Shown here in pieces: positions 29,453 to 35,261 of a stretch of DNA of 35,261 bases (positions are counted from its first letter, which is position 1; each line of letters opens with the position of its first letter). Origin of the DNA: a virus; IMG/VR virus record IMGVR_UViG_3300017990_001008, positions 1 through 35,261 of that record; one strand, written 5' to 3'. Below the pieces are notes generated by a model that saw only the letters and a list, made by a program, of their open reading frames with translations, was not told where the DNA came from and searched no databases. Made by a program: the position numbers and the translations under genes.

Positions 29453-31413
29453 TTTTTAATCCCCTCCAAGAAACCATCAGGTAATTGACGGTTGTATTTT
29501 ATTAACATTTTATGAGCAATTTTCGCTTGTTTTTCAGAAAGAAAATCTTGTGATGCCATTGATTTACCAATTGGTGAATCGAATTTATTGAATCCTTGGA
29601 AATCCTTTGTATTTGCACCGTCACACATCCCAGCGATGATACGAAGTCCTTCAATCATTTTTTGTTTTGATTCTTCAGTATATCCTTTTGATTGTTTGGT
29701 TTTTGATTCATCAAGCGTTACCGTTTGTGGTATTTGGATTTTTTTGATTTCGTTTGGTTTTTTCATATCGATTTCGTTGTCGAGTACACCATCAATGATG
29801 TTTTGTTTTTCAACGATTGATTGTGCCATTCGAGCATCGAATGAATCTTCAAGGACAAGGTGTTGTACGAGAACGGAATCCTTTTGTCCGATACGGTGAC
29901 AACGGTCTTCAGCTTGTGACATGTTTGCAGGCACCCAATCGAGTTCAGCAAATACAACGTGATTAGCAGCTGTTAAAGTGATACCTACACCGGCAGCTTG
30001 AATGTTGCCAATGAATATATTGATGTTTTCATTGTTTTGAAATTCGGTGATTGATTTTTCGCTTTCTTCAGCGGACATACCACCGAATAGAATAACAGAA
30101 TTATCCTTGAAATGTTCATGTATTTTTTCGATAACGTCACGATGATGTGCAAATAATACGATTTTATTGACGCCTTCCTCAACCATATTTTCAACGTGTG
30201 AGCAAACATCATCAACCTTTGCGAGTGCAGTTTGATGTCGAACCTTAGACATTTCGGTGAACATTGCCTGTGTTGTTTCGCGTAATTGAGAAACGATTTT
30301 ACGATATTCATCCTTATCAAGGTCTTTTGCCTCTTCGGCGAGTAATTTCAATTCATCGCGTTTCGCTTCGAATTTTGATGCAACGGCGTTTTCTTCAGCA
30401 ATAATTTTTGCGTTGCCGTTTGCAGGTATTTCGATGATTTGACGGCGTTTTGGTGGTAGTTCAGAAAGAACATCCAATTTGAGTCGGCGTATCATAAAAA
30501 GACTTCGAAGTTTATCCTGTAATTGTTCGGTGTTTGATGCACCTGAAAAATTCCATCCCCAAGTATCCTTATACGCGTTGCAATATTTTTCAGCGTATCG
30601 GAAAAAGTTTTTGAATTGATACGGGTCAAGAAAATTGAATAAAGGAAAACCTTCAACAGGACGATTTAATATAGGCGTTCCTGTAAGGAGCATTTTTCGC
30701 GTGGCACGTATCGGGTGTTTGTCTTTATCATTACCAAAAACGACCTGTGTGCGTTTTGCTTTTGGATTTTTCAAATAATGTGCTTCATCAATAATGACAA
30801 CATCCCAATCAATCGCGTGTAAATTGTGTTTGTGTTTTGATAAAATATCATAATTAATAATGATGATGTTTGCGTCCTGCCACTCGTTACCATTTTTGAT
30901 AACGGCAATTGATACATCGTCATGTATAAGCCATTTGGTGATTTCTTTATGCCAATTGATTTTTAATCGTTTTGGAACGATAATAAGAACATGCTCGAAT
31001 GAATCCATCGTGTTTAAGGTACCGATTGCTTGAATTGTTTTTCCTAATCCCATTTCATCAGCAAATAAAACAGAATGATGTTTTTGTGCAAAATCAATAC
31101 CCGCTTTTTGAAATGGTAAATATTCAAGACCATCAGGTTTAGGAATATCAACATCAGCCGAAACGCGTTTTGATTCAAGCTTTGTTTGTTCAATACGTTG
31201 GTCGGGTTTCCACCATTGTATTTCCCATGCACCGTTTTCGTCTTTATGTGGTGTGATTCCTGCTTTTTTCATTTGAAATTTGTTTTGATTCCATACATCC
31301 CAAAAACGTTTATCAGGTTTAGCTTTGCGTAAAATACGATATCCTCGTTTGGTATGAAATCGTTTTGGTTCAGACCAAGGTAAAAGTTCCAATAGGTCGA
31401 TTTGTTGCGTCAT
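29446..31413 (-). CDS. SNF2-family DNA helicase/translocase
   Basis: 655 aa with both RecA lobes. Motif I ADEMGLGKTIQ near residue 121, motif II VIIDEAHYL near 209, motif III LTGTPILNRP near 240; lobe 2 has AAGVGITLTAAN (motif V) and QAEDRCHRIGQ (motif VI). The N-terminal ~95 residues include W-rich segments (FWDVWNQNKFQMKKAGITPH, WEIQWWKP) like the HARP-type front of SMARCAL1. It translocates on double-stranded DNA and may anneal or remodel forks. A 90-residue tail (TKQSKGYTEESKQKMIEGLR) may contact partners. TATA candidates lie 30-65 bases upstream. Confidence 0.9.
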   Translation of the reverse strand: MTQQIDLLELLPWSEPKRFHTKRGYRILRKAKPDKRFWDVWNQNKFQMKKAGITPHKDENGAWEIQWWKPDQRIEQTKLESKRVSADVDIPKPDGLEYLPFQKAGIDFAQKHHSVLFADEMGLGKTIQAIGTLNTMDSFEHVLIIVPKRLKINWHKEITKWLIHDDVSIAVIKNGNEWQDANIIIINYDILSKHKHNLHAIDWDVVIIDEAHYLKNPKAKRTQVVFGNDKDKHPIRATRKMLLTGTPILNRPVEGFPLFNFLDPYQFKNFFRYAEKYCNAYKDTWGWNFSGASNTEQLQDKLRSLFMIRRLKLDVLSELPPKRRQIIEIPANGNAKIIAEENAVASKFEAKRDELKLLAEEAKDLDKDEYRKIVSQLRETTQAMFTEMSKVRHQTALAKVDDVCSHVENMVEEGVNKIVLFAHHRDVIEKIHEHFKDNSVILFGGMSAEESEKSITEFQNNENINIFIGNIQAAGVGITLTAANHVVFAELDWVPANMSQAEDRCHRIGQKDSVLVQHLVLEDSFDARMAQSIVEKQNIIDGVLDNEIDMKKPNEIKKIQIPQTVTLDESKTKQSKGYTEESKQKMIEGLRIIAGMCDGANTKDFQGFNKFDSPIGKSMASQDFLSEKQAKIAHKMLIKYNRQLPDGFLEGIKKC

Positions 31414-31442
31414 TATTACACCATATTAATATAGATTTATTA

Positions 31443-31484
31443 GTATTTAAATGTTTTGTTAAAATTAATAATTCTTTATATAGG
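31443..31484 (-). promoter_or_regulatory. Two candidate TATA boxes upstream of the SNF2 gene
   Basis: On the minus strand TATATAAAG (31482-31474) would start transcription near 31453, and CATTTAAATAC (31453-31443) near 31422, nine bases before ATG 31413. I cannot decide between them. Confidence 0.42.
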
Positions 31485-31490
31485 AGGGAT

Positions 31491-31542
31491 GGGAGAAAGA
31501 AAAAATAAGGTCGAGAAGTTTTTGATGGCTTTTCTTCCTCCC
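31491..31542 (-). terminator. 13-bp hairpin immediately after tRNA-Met
   Basis: GGGAGGAAGAAAA (minus, 31542-31530) pairs over 13 positions, with one G-U, with TTTTCTTTCTCCC (31503-31491), loop 26 bases. It begins two bases after the tRNA 3' end, so it is probably the trailer or terminator of the tRNA transcript, before the SNF2 promoter. Confidence 0.5.
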
Positions 31543-31544
31543 AA

Positions 31545-31617
31545 TAACGGCGGTAGGACTTGAACCTACGATTTTTGCCTTATGGGGGCAATGGATTATC
31601 CGCTTTCCCACGCCGTT
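31545..31617 (-). tRNA. tRNA-Met(CAU), A1-U72 with C33
   Basis: Minus strand: acceptor AACGGCG/CGCCGTT, D arm GGA-AAGCGGATAA-TCC, anticodon arm TTGCC-CCCATAA-GGCAA with CAT, variable loop AAATC, T arm GTAGG-TTCAAGT-CCTAC, A73, no encoded CCA; 73 nt. The first pair A1-U72 is a mark of archaeal/eukaryotic initiator tRNA, and pairs 29-31 are all G/C, though not the usual GGG/CCC. Position 33 is C where nearly all tRNAs have U. Initiator Met, elongator Met or an Ile2-type tRNA cannot be separated by eye. Confidence 0.88.
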
Positions 31618-31652
31618 AGTTTTCATAATACGTTTTTTGTATTTTTAATTTT

Positions 31653-33326
31653 TCATTCATTTTGTTGTTCATTCATTTTTCTCCTTTTGTAATGCGTAAA
31701 TTTTTCTTCGATAAAACCACGACCACCCCACAATCCTTCATTTCGTATAATAAAGCAGTTATCGATAGTTCGCGTGATACCGACATATATCAATTTCGTT
31801 TCATCCGTAATACGCGAATCATTTCGCGGATAATAATCCATAATGATGATGTTGTTTGCTTGTAATCCTTTACTGGCATGAAGCGTACCGGCAAAAAATG
31901 GAATGTTTTCGATGATTCCGTCATGTTTACTGATGTGTCGTATATATTCTCTTTTTAGTAGGGAAAAATCATTTGTCGATTGTATGTGTTGTTTTAATTG
32001 TACAACATTTTTTATGTTTTCAAATAAATTGAAAAACACCTTGATTTTATCATCTGATTTATTCCAAATCAATTCAGGACGCGTTGCAAGTTGTGTTTTT
32101 ACACCACGTTTTAGTGTATTTCTTGCTTTTAATTCGGAAATGAAATCTTGACATTCACGTAATGTTGGATTTTCATCACATAATAATTTGACGAATAAAT
32201 TGTAAATGTTTTTGAATTTTTCATAATTCCATACAGTATTGGTGCGACCAATACCAATAACAGGAATATTCATTTTACTGCATTGTTCAATTGCTTCTCG
32301 AACTTGAGCGTTTGTACGAGCAAGAATATAGGTGGTGCCTTCAAGTTCACGATGTAACGCGTGAGATAAAGTATCATGTATCGTTAAGGTTCCTTGTTTG
32401 CCTGATGATTCAACATCTTGTATTGTTTTTTCACCAATAGATTCAGAAAGATAACGAGCAAAATCCCAAGGTTGTTCAGGAACGCGATAACTCTTTTTCA
32501 ATACATGATAATCATCGGTTCTAATGTTTTCTATGTGTTGAGGATTCGAACCGGTGAATCGATATATCGTTTGCATTGGGTCATAACAGGCAACGACTTC
32601 CTTAACATATGGTGCGTTCCACCAAATTTCTAAAACCTTCATTTGTAATTTACCGAAATCATGTGTTTCATCAATGAAGATATATTGAATAGGACGATGA
32701 TATTGTAATTTGTTTTTATACACGATTTGCAACAGGTCTTCATATTCCCATCGATTGTGTTTTCGTTTATATAATTCCCATCCTTTGTAAAATGATACAA
32801 GAAAATCAACATCAAAACGATGTAAATACACGCGTTCTTCCTGCTTTAATTCAGCCCGATTTCGTATTTTTTCGATAATGATATCATCATCAGCATACAT
32901 ACATTTCAACAAACTGAACCACACGTACATCGCGTTTGATTCTGCCTTACCATCAACTGATATTGCACCAATATCATCAATCGAATCAAGGTTTGCAACA
33001 GATACTTTTGTGTCAAAATCAAGTTGCATCATTCGAGCATAGGTTTCATAATCTTCAATAGTAATATAATTCGGTTTACTAAAACCAAGGACACGATTTG
33101 CCAAACTATACACCGTACCAAAATTATTCAAATGGGTTCGATTGATACCTCGTTCTTTTAGTTTTTCATAAATGGCTCGTGATGCGCTTCGTGAATATGT
33201 AGTGAACATGATATTTTCAATACTGGTACCATTATCAATCAATTTGATGATTTGATTTGCAATATAAGTCGTTTTTCCGGCACCTGGTAAACCTAATATT
33301 TTGTGAAATTTTATTTCATGTTGCAT
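31653..33326 (-). CDS. UvrD/Rep-like superfamily 1 helicase
   Basis: 557 aa. Motifs in order: LGLPGAGKTT (Walker A, residues 11-20), FTTYSRSASRAI (Ia), YIFIDETHDF (II, DE), CYDPMQTIYRF (III), LKKSYRVP (IV), GTLHASKGLQANNIIIMDYY (V) and LIYVGITRTID (VI). This is the complete UvrD-type set, with short accessory subdomains compared with ~700-aa bacterial members. It should unwind DNA 3'-5' in repair or recombination. Its ATG overlaps the preceding stop (TAAATG). The stop lies 36 bases before tRNA-Met. Confidence 0.9.
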   Translation of the reverse strand: MQHEIKFHKILGLPGAGKTTYIANQIIKLIDNGTSIENIMFTTYSRSASRAIYEKLKERGINRTHLNNFGTVYSLANRVLGFSKPNYITIEDYETYARMMQLDFDTKVSVANLDSIDDIGAISVDGKAESNAMYVWFSLLKCMYADDDIIIEKIRNRAELKQEERVYLHRFDVDFLVSFYKGWELYKRKHNRWEYEDLLQIVYKNKLQYHRPIQYIFIDETHDFGKLQMKVLEIWWNAPYVKEVVACYDPMQTIYRFTGSNPQHIENIRTDDYHVLKKSYRVPEQPWDFARYLSESIGEKTIQDVESSGKQGTLTIHDTLSHALHRELEGTTYILARTNAQVREAIEQCSKMNIPVIGIGRTNTVWNYEKFKNIYNLFVKLLCDENPTLRECQDFISELKARNTLKRGVKTQLATRPELIWNKSDDKIKVFFNLFENIKNVVQLKQHIQSTNDFSLLKREYIRHISKHDGIIENIPFFAGTLHASKGLQANNIIIMDYYPRNDSRITDETKLIYVGITRTIDNCFIIRNEGLWGGRGFIEEKFTHYKRRKMNEQQNE

Positions 33327-33707
33327 TTATTCCCACTTCTTTCCGACAAGTATTATTCTATCAGGATAATCCTGTTTTAATTCTTTAAAGACAGGTTTGA
33401 TGATTTTCCAAATATGATGTTTATTGGCAAGTCCGCTACCTAATGCTGATATATAATAGGTTTTATTATCATTATCAATCTGCATTCTTAATTTTCGCAT
33501 TTCCGAACAAAGGATACAGGTATATGTTTTTTTGTTATAAAATGCATCATCATTGTTTGTTGGTTTTCGTTTTGTAATAAAACCATATGATTGCGGATGG
33601 TCGCGTAATTTAGCAGCTCCACCATGTCCTGAACGATACAAATTATCACCGAATACAAATATTGCGTTAGGATGTTGGTCCAACCATTGTTTTGTTATTT
33701 CTTCCAT
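33327..33707 (-). CDS. Macro-domain-like small phage-type protein
   Basis: 126 aa. WLDQHPNAIFVFGDNLYRSG followed by HGGAAKLRDHPQSYGFITKR matches small phage proteins with P-x-x-x-F-V-F-G-D-N-x-x-x-x-G-x-G-G-A-A-x-x-R, a macro-domain-related group of unknown role (ADP-ribose or nucleotide binding suspected). The C-terminal part has YYISALGSGLANKHHIWKII. A strong GGAGGTAAGGGTA site lies before ATG 33707, just downstream of BHB element B. Confidence 0.65.
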   Translation of the reverse strand: MEEITKQWLDQHPNAIFVFGDNLYRSGHGGAAKLRDHPQSYGFITKRKPTNNDDAFYNKKTYTCILCSEMRKLRMQIDNDNKTYYISALGSGLANKHHIWKIIKPVFKELKQDYPDRIILVGKKWE

Positions 33708-33726
33708 TACCCTTACCTCCTTACCT

Positions 33727-33808
33727 CAAAGATTTATGGGGAACGAGAAAAAATTCTTTTCTTGGGTGAGAAAAGGTAACATTTCCAAGTGTTCCTATCC
33801 ATTCTTTG
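33727..33808 (-). ncRNA. BHB-flanked excisable RNA, element B
   Basis: Minus strand: outer helix CAAAGA/TCTTTG (6 bp), central helix ATGG/CCAT (4 bp), bulges ATA and AAA, each 3' of the central helix, inner helix GGAAC/GTTCC (5 bp). The predicted insert is 33734-33796, 63 nt, with an internal CTTTTCT-CACCCA-AGAAAAG hairpin. It is the tandem neighbour of element A: central helix and bulges are identical and the inner helix differs by paired changes. It lies between element A and the ribosome site of the macro-like gene. Confidence 0.8.
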
Positions 33809-33822
33809 AGATATAACAGAAT

Positions 33823-33902
33823 AAGATTTATGGGCAAAAACCCATTAGGGTTTGGTAATGATTTTTCGAGGAGGAAAAATCTTACATTTGCTATCCATTC
33901 CT
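33823..33902 (-). ncRNA. BHB-flanked excisable RNA, element A
   Basis: Minus strand: outer helix AGGA/TCTT (one G-U), central helix ATGG/CCAT, bulges ATA and AAA, inner helix GCAAA/TTTGC. The predicted insert is 33828-33892, 65 nt. Inside are two perfect hairpins, GATTTTTC-CTCCTC-GAAAAATC and AAACCC-TAAT-GGGTTT, making a three-way junction on the inner helix. The TAA of the upstream 78-aa gene ends in the outer helix. Confidence 0.8.
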
Positions 33903-34138
33903 TATCCATTATATTCTATTTCTCGATATCCGCCTATTTCATCATCAAACTCCCACACATCGATATGTGTCAATTCGCCACAATGTTGTTTTGCTTCTCG
34001 AGCATTGTAATATCCATAAAGATGAGCAATTGATTCGTCTTCTTCTTTTTGTATTATTTTTGCTTGTTTTTTTGTTTTGGCAATAGCGAGCAAGGCATCG
34101 TTGCGATGTCGGAATATCAGGTACAGTTTTTTCATCAT
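33902..34138 (-). CDS. Hypothetical protein, 78 aa, between BHB elements
   Basis: MMKKLYLIFRHRNDALLAIA, then a helical KTKKQAKIIQKEEDE and an acidic C-terminus HIDVWEFDDEIGGYREIEYN. Twin ATGs at 34138/34135 follow TATAGGTG, which is itself in the exon flank of BHB element 3. The TAA is in the outer helix of element A. The small alpha/beta layout is common in phage genomes; no family recognised. Confidence 0.58.
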   Translation of the reverse strand: MMKKLYLIFRHRNDALLAIAKTKKQAKIIQKEEDESIAHLYGYYNAREAKQHCGELTHIDVWEFDDEIGGYREIEYNG

Positions 34139-34148
34139 CTACACCTAT

Positions 34149-34234
34149 AAGTTTCTCAACAGCCAAGACAAAAGTTTAGGCACAAACTTATGAAAACCAA
34201 CTAGGAGAGTTGGAAATTGGCTGTTATTGAGCTT
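34149..34234 (-). ncRNA. BHB-flanked excisable RNA, element 3
   Basis: Minus strand: outer helix AAG/CTT, central helix CTCA/TGAG, bulges ATA and AAA, inner helix ACAGCCAA/TTGGCTGT (8 bp). The predicted insert is 34153-34225, 73 nt, containing hairpins CCAAC-TCTCCTA-GTTGG and AAGTTT-GTGCCT-AAACTT on a three-way junction, the same plan as element A. The stop TAA of the HD gene overlaps the outer helix (TAAG). Central helix sequence differs from the other elements but is fully paired, a second kind of compensatory support. Confidence 0.8.
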
Positions 34235-34679
34235 AGGGCATATTTCCATCATATAAGAATTTCAATTGATTTGTGTATTTCCGTATCCGTTTGATATTGT
34301 TTTCTTTAATACTGTTTCTAAGATTACAAAATGTATCCGCTATTTTTACGATATGAGCATATTCATCGCTTTTGACCTTATCGATATAATCAAAATATTT
34401 TTCTCCTTTTTCTTTTGTGATGTGTCTTACACCTTCTACAACTTTGTCGCTAAAACCGAATTCATCAAGGTCATCATATGTTACATTTGTATCTTCAACA
34501 ACATCATGCAACCAAGCGACTTGTAGGATTTCACTATCATTATTATATATCATCATTTCTTCAATAAAATTTGATGTTTCTTCAAGGTGTTTATAATAAG
34601 GAATATCACCATAACATTGTCCTAAATGATATTCTTTAGCAAAGTGTATTGCTTCGTTTAACGTTTTTTCTTTAACCAT
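34233..34679 (-). CDS. HD-domain phosphohydrolase, small alarmone hydrolase-like
   Basis: 148 aa. AIHFAKEYHLGQCY ... YYKHLEE gives the first histidine, WLHDVVEDTNVTYDDL the HD pair, and VKIADTFCNLRNS the last aspartate; spacing and words (A-x-x-F-A-x-x-x-H-x-G-Q, HDVVEDT, VKxAD) match RelA/SpoT-hydrolase and single-domain alarmone hydrolases. It may degrade (p)ppGpp-like or another nucleotide in the cytoplasm. The start overlaps the stop of the truncated zinc gene; the stop is in BHB element 3. Confidence 0.75.
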   Translation of the reverse strand: MVKEKTLNEAIHFAKEYHLGQCYGDIPYYKHLEETSNFIEEMMIYNNDSEILQVAWLHDVVEDTNVTYDDLDEFGFSDKVVEGVRHITKEKGEKYFDYIDKVKSDEYAHIVKIADTFCNLRNSIKENNIKRIRKYTNQLKFLYDGNMP

Positions 34680-35043
34680 TGTCTTCCACTATCTTGTCTA
34701 ATTGTTTTTTGATAAATTTGTTTACGCATTCTTTTGAACAGAAGTAAGGATAAAAACCTTCATTCGCTTTTGATTTGAAATGTAATGATTTGAAAATATG
34801 TTTTAATATATGTAACGGTTCAAGAAATAATGGGTGTTCTACTTTAAAATCTTCTCCGTATATATATTCTGTTAACAAAAGTGATATTTCATCTGGGTCA
34901 ATGTAAATAGCGTTTTCTTCAACATCAATATCAAGAGGTTCTATATCTCCTTCATTGTATTTTAAAAAATAAAATTGAGATGTTTCTTCTCCACATTGAG
35001 GACAATAGGAACGCTCAACGAATTTTTTGCTTTTACAATCAAG
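34672..35043 (-). pseudogene. Zinc-binding protein gene lacking its start
   Basis: A coding frame of 123 codons with SYCPQCGEETSQFYF near its front and FCSKECVNKFIKKQ near its end (two cysteine pairs). The whole frame reads like protein (EPLDIDVEENAIYIDPDEIS), yet the first possible start codons are TTG 34887 and ATG 34878, deep inside, and an in-frame TAG lies at 35044-35046, two codons before the recognisable sequence. So the 5' end appears to be replaced by other DNA. Either a truncated gene at a boundary or an assembly join. Confidence 0.6.
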
Positions 35044-35156
35044 CTAAACAAAAAAGGTTCAAAAATATTCTCGATGTAACTGCCTGGATGTCTAGACGAC
35101 TCCATCTACCGTGGGATTCCTTGCTGACATGATGAAGAAATAAAATACAGTATGTT
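35044..35156. other. Composition change and possible element boundary
   Basis: Rightwards from about 35070 the DNA becomes visibly richer in G+C and differs from all the preceding 35 kb. The element-side gene is cut in frame at 35044, and the next gene is a cell-type methyltransferase. A palindrome GTCTAGAC (35090 region) and the pair GGGATTC/GAATCCC (about 35113 and 35160) are the only structure I see. No tRNA end or direct repeat is recognisable within the window. Confidence 0.4.
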
Positions 35157-35261
35157 TTAGAATCCCAAATAACGTTTTGTTTTCCCGGCATATTCTTTAT
35201 AGTCCTCTCCATGCCGTTTTGCCAGGTGTTCTTCCTCAGTGATGACCATCGTATGCGCCAG
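35157..35261 (-). CDS. Isoprenylcysteine carboxyl methyltransferase-family protein, C-terminal fragment
   Basis: The last 34 codons of a gene entering from the right edge: LAHTMVITEEEHLAKRHGED then YKEYAGKTKRYLGF. The pattern E-E-x-x-L-x-x-x-x-G-x-x-Y-x-x-Y-x-x-x-x-x-R is the C-terminal signature of the ICMT/phospholipid methyltransferase family, integral membrane SAM enzymes. Codon use (CTG, GCG, CGG) is unlike the AT-rich genes to the left, so it probably belongs to the host or another replicon. Confidence 0.65.
   Translation of the reverse strand: MAHTMVITEEEHLAKRHGEDYKEYAGKTKRYLGF

Noticed and set aside
31491-31542. BHB motif after tRNA-Met
   Set aside because: The 13-bp helix is continuous, with no pair of 3-nt bulges.
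33721-33909. 62-codon minus-strand frame starting MDKEWIAN
   Set aside because: It spans both BHB elements A and B and stops after them; the repeated words are explained by the RNA motif, and the two halves are not similar as protein domains. Low chance it is translated.
1-35261. CRISPR arrays, insertion sequences, integrase, capsid or terminase genes
   Set aside because: I looked for repeated spacers, transposase motifs and structural signatures and found none; the only tandem repeat-like pair is BHB A/B.

Overview
This 35.3 kb window is AT-rich (about one third G+C by eye) and almost entirely transcribed from the minus strand. I recognise about 75 protein genes, two tRNA genes and a set of structured RNA elements. 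The protein set is archaeal: a PCNA-type sliding clamp, an MCM-like helicase, a fused PriS/PriL-type primase, an XPF-type nuclease, an AglB/STT3 oligosaccharyltransferase, a Cdc48/VAT N-domain, TATA boxes, GGTGA/GGAGG ribosome sites and bulge-helix-bulge (BHB) RNA motifs. Dense overlapping operons, many tiny zinc proteins and small membrane proteins, nucleotide-metabolism genes and tRNA genes point to a large archaeal virus or extrachromosomal element. No capsid, terminase, portal, integrase or DNA polymerase gene is in the window, so I cannot name the group.

In transcription order (right to left): 35.26-35.16 kb is the end of a methyltransferase gene with visibly higher G+C. It is followed by a junction and a zinc-protein gene that lacks its start, so this may be a host/element boundary or an assembly join. 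From 34.7 to 28.1 kb come an HD hydrolase, three BHB elements, a macro-like protein, a UvrD-like helicase, tRNA-Met(CAU), a SNF2 helicase, an HTH protein and two proteins sharing an N-terminal KIDDYW tag. From 28.1 to 22.7 kb lie a PIN protein, C2H2 and Arg/Gly-rich microproteins, small membrane and zinc proteins, a stand-alone Cdc48 N-domain, dCMP deaminase and an ASCH-like protein. The only convincing plus-strand gene sits at 22.4 kb behind a divergent promoter and ends at a bidirectional terminator.

The replication module runs from 22.2 to 15.4 kb: LSm-like protein, MCM-like helicase, RPA-like protein, RecA/Sak4-like ATPase, PCNA, zinc protein, primase, a 37-aa microprotein and XPF. From 15.4 kb to the left end is a glycan module mixed with other genes: AglB, a heptose kinase (HddA-like), DNA methyltransferase, ThyX, two BHB elements, tRNA-Gly(UCC), sedoheptulose-7-P isomerase (GmhA-like), HAD phosphatase, VWA protein, nucleotidyltransferase (HddC-like), transaldolase, two sugar epimerases and a family 2 glycosyltransferase. 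Together these could make a nucleotide-activated heptose, modify it and place it on proteins by N-glycosylation. ThyX and dCMP deaminase together would supply dTMP.

The most unusual signal is a family of five short (62-73 nt) RNA segments, each bounded by a canonical archaeal BHB splicing motif (4-bp central helix and two 3-nt bulges). Four begin at or within a few bases of the stop codon of the gene upstream; the fifth follows another copy. The flanking motif is conserved while the inner helices differ by compensatory changes, so these look like excisable, probably circularising, structured RNAs between genes and not like tRNA introns.
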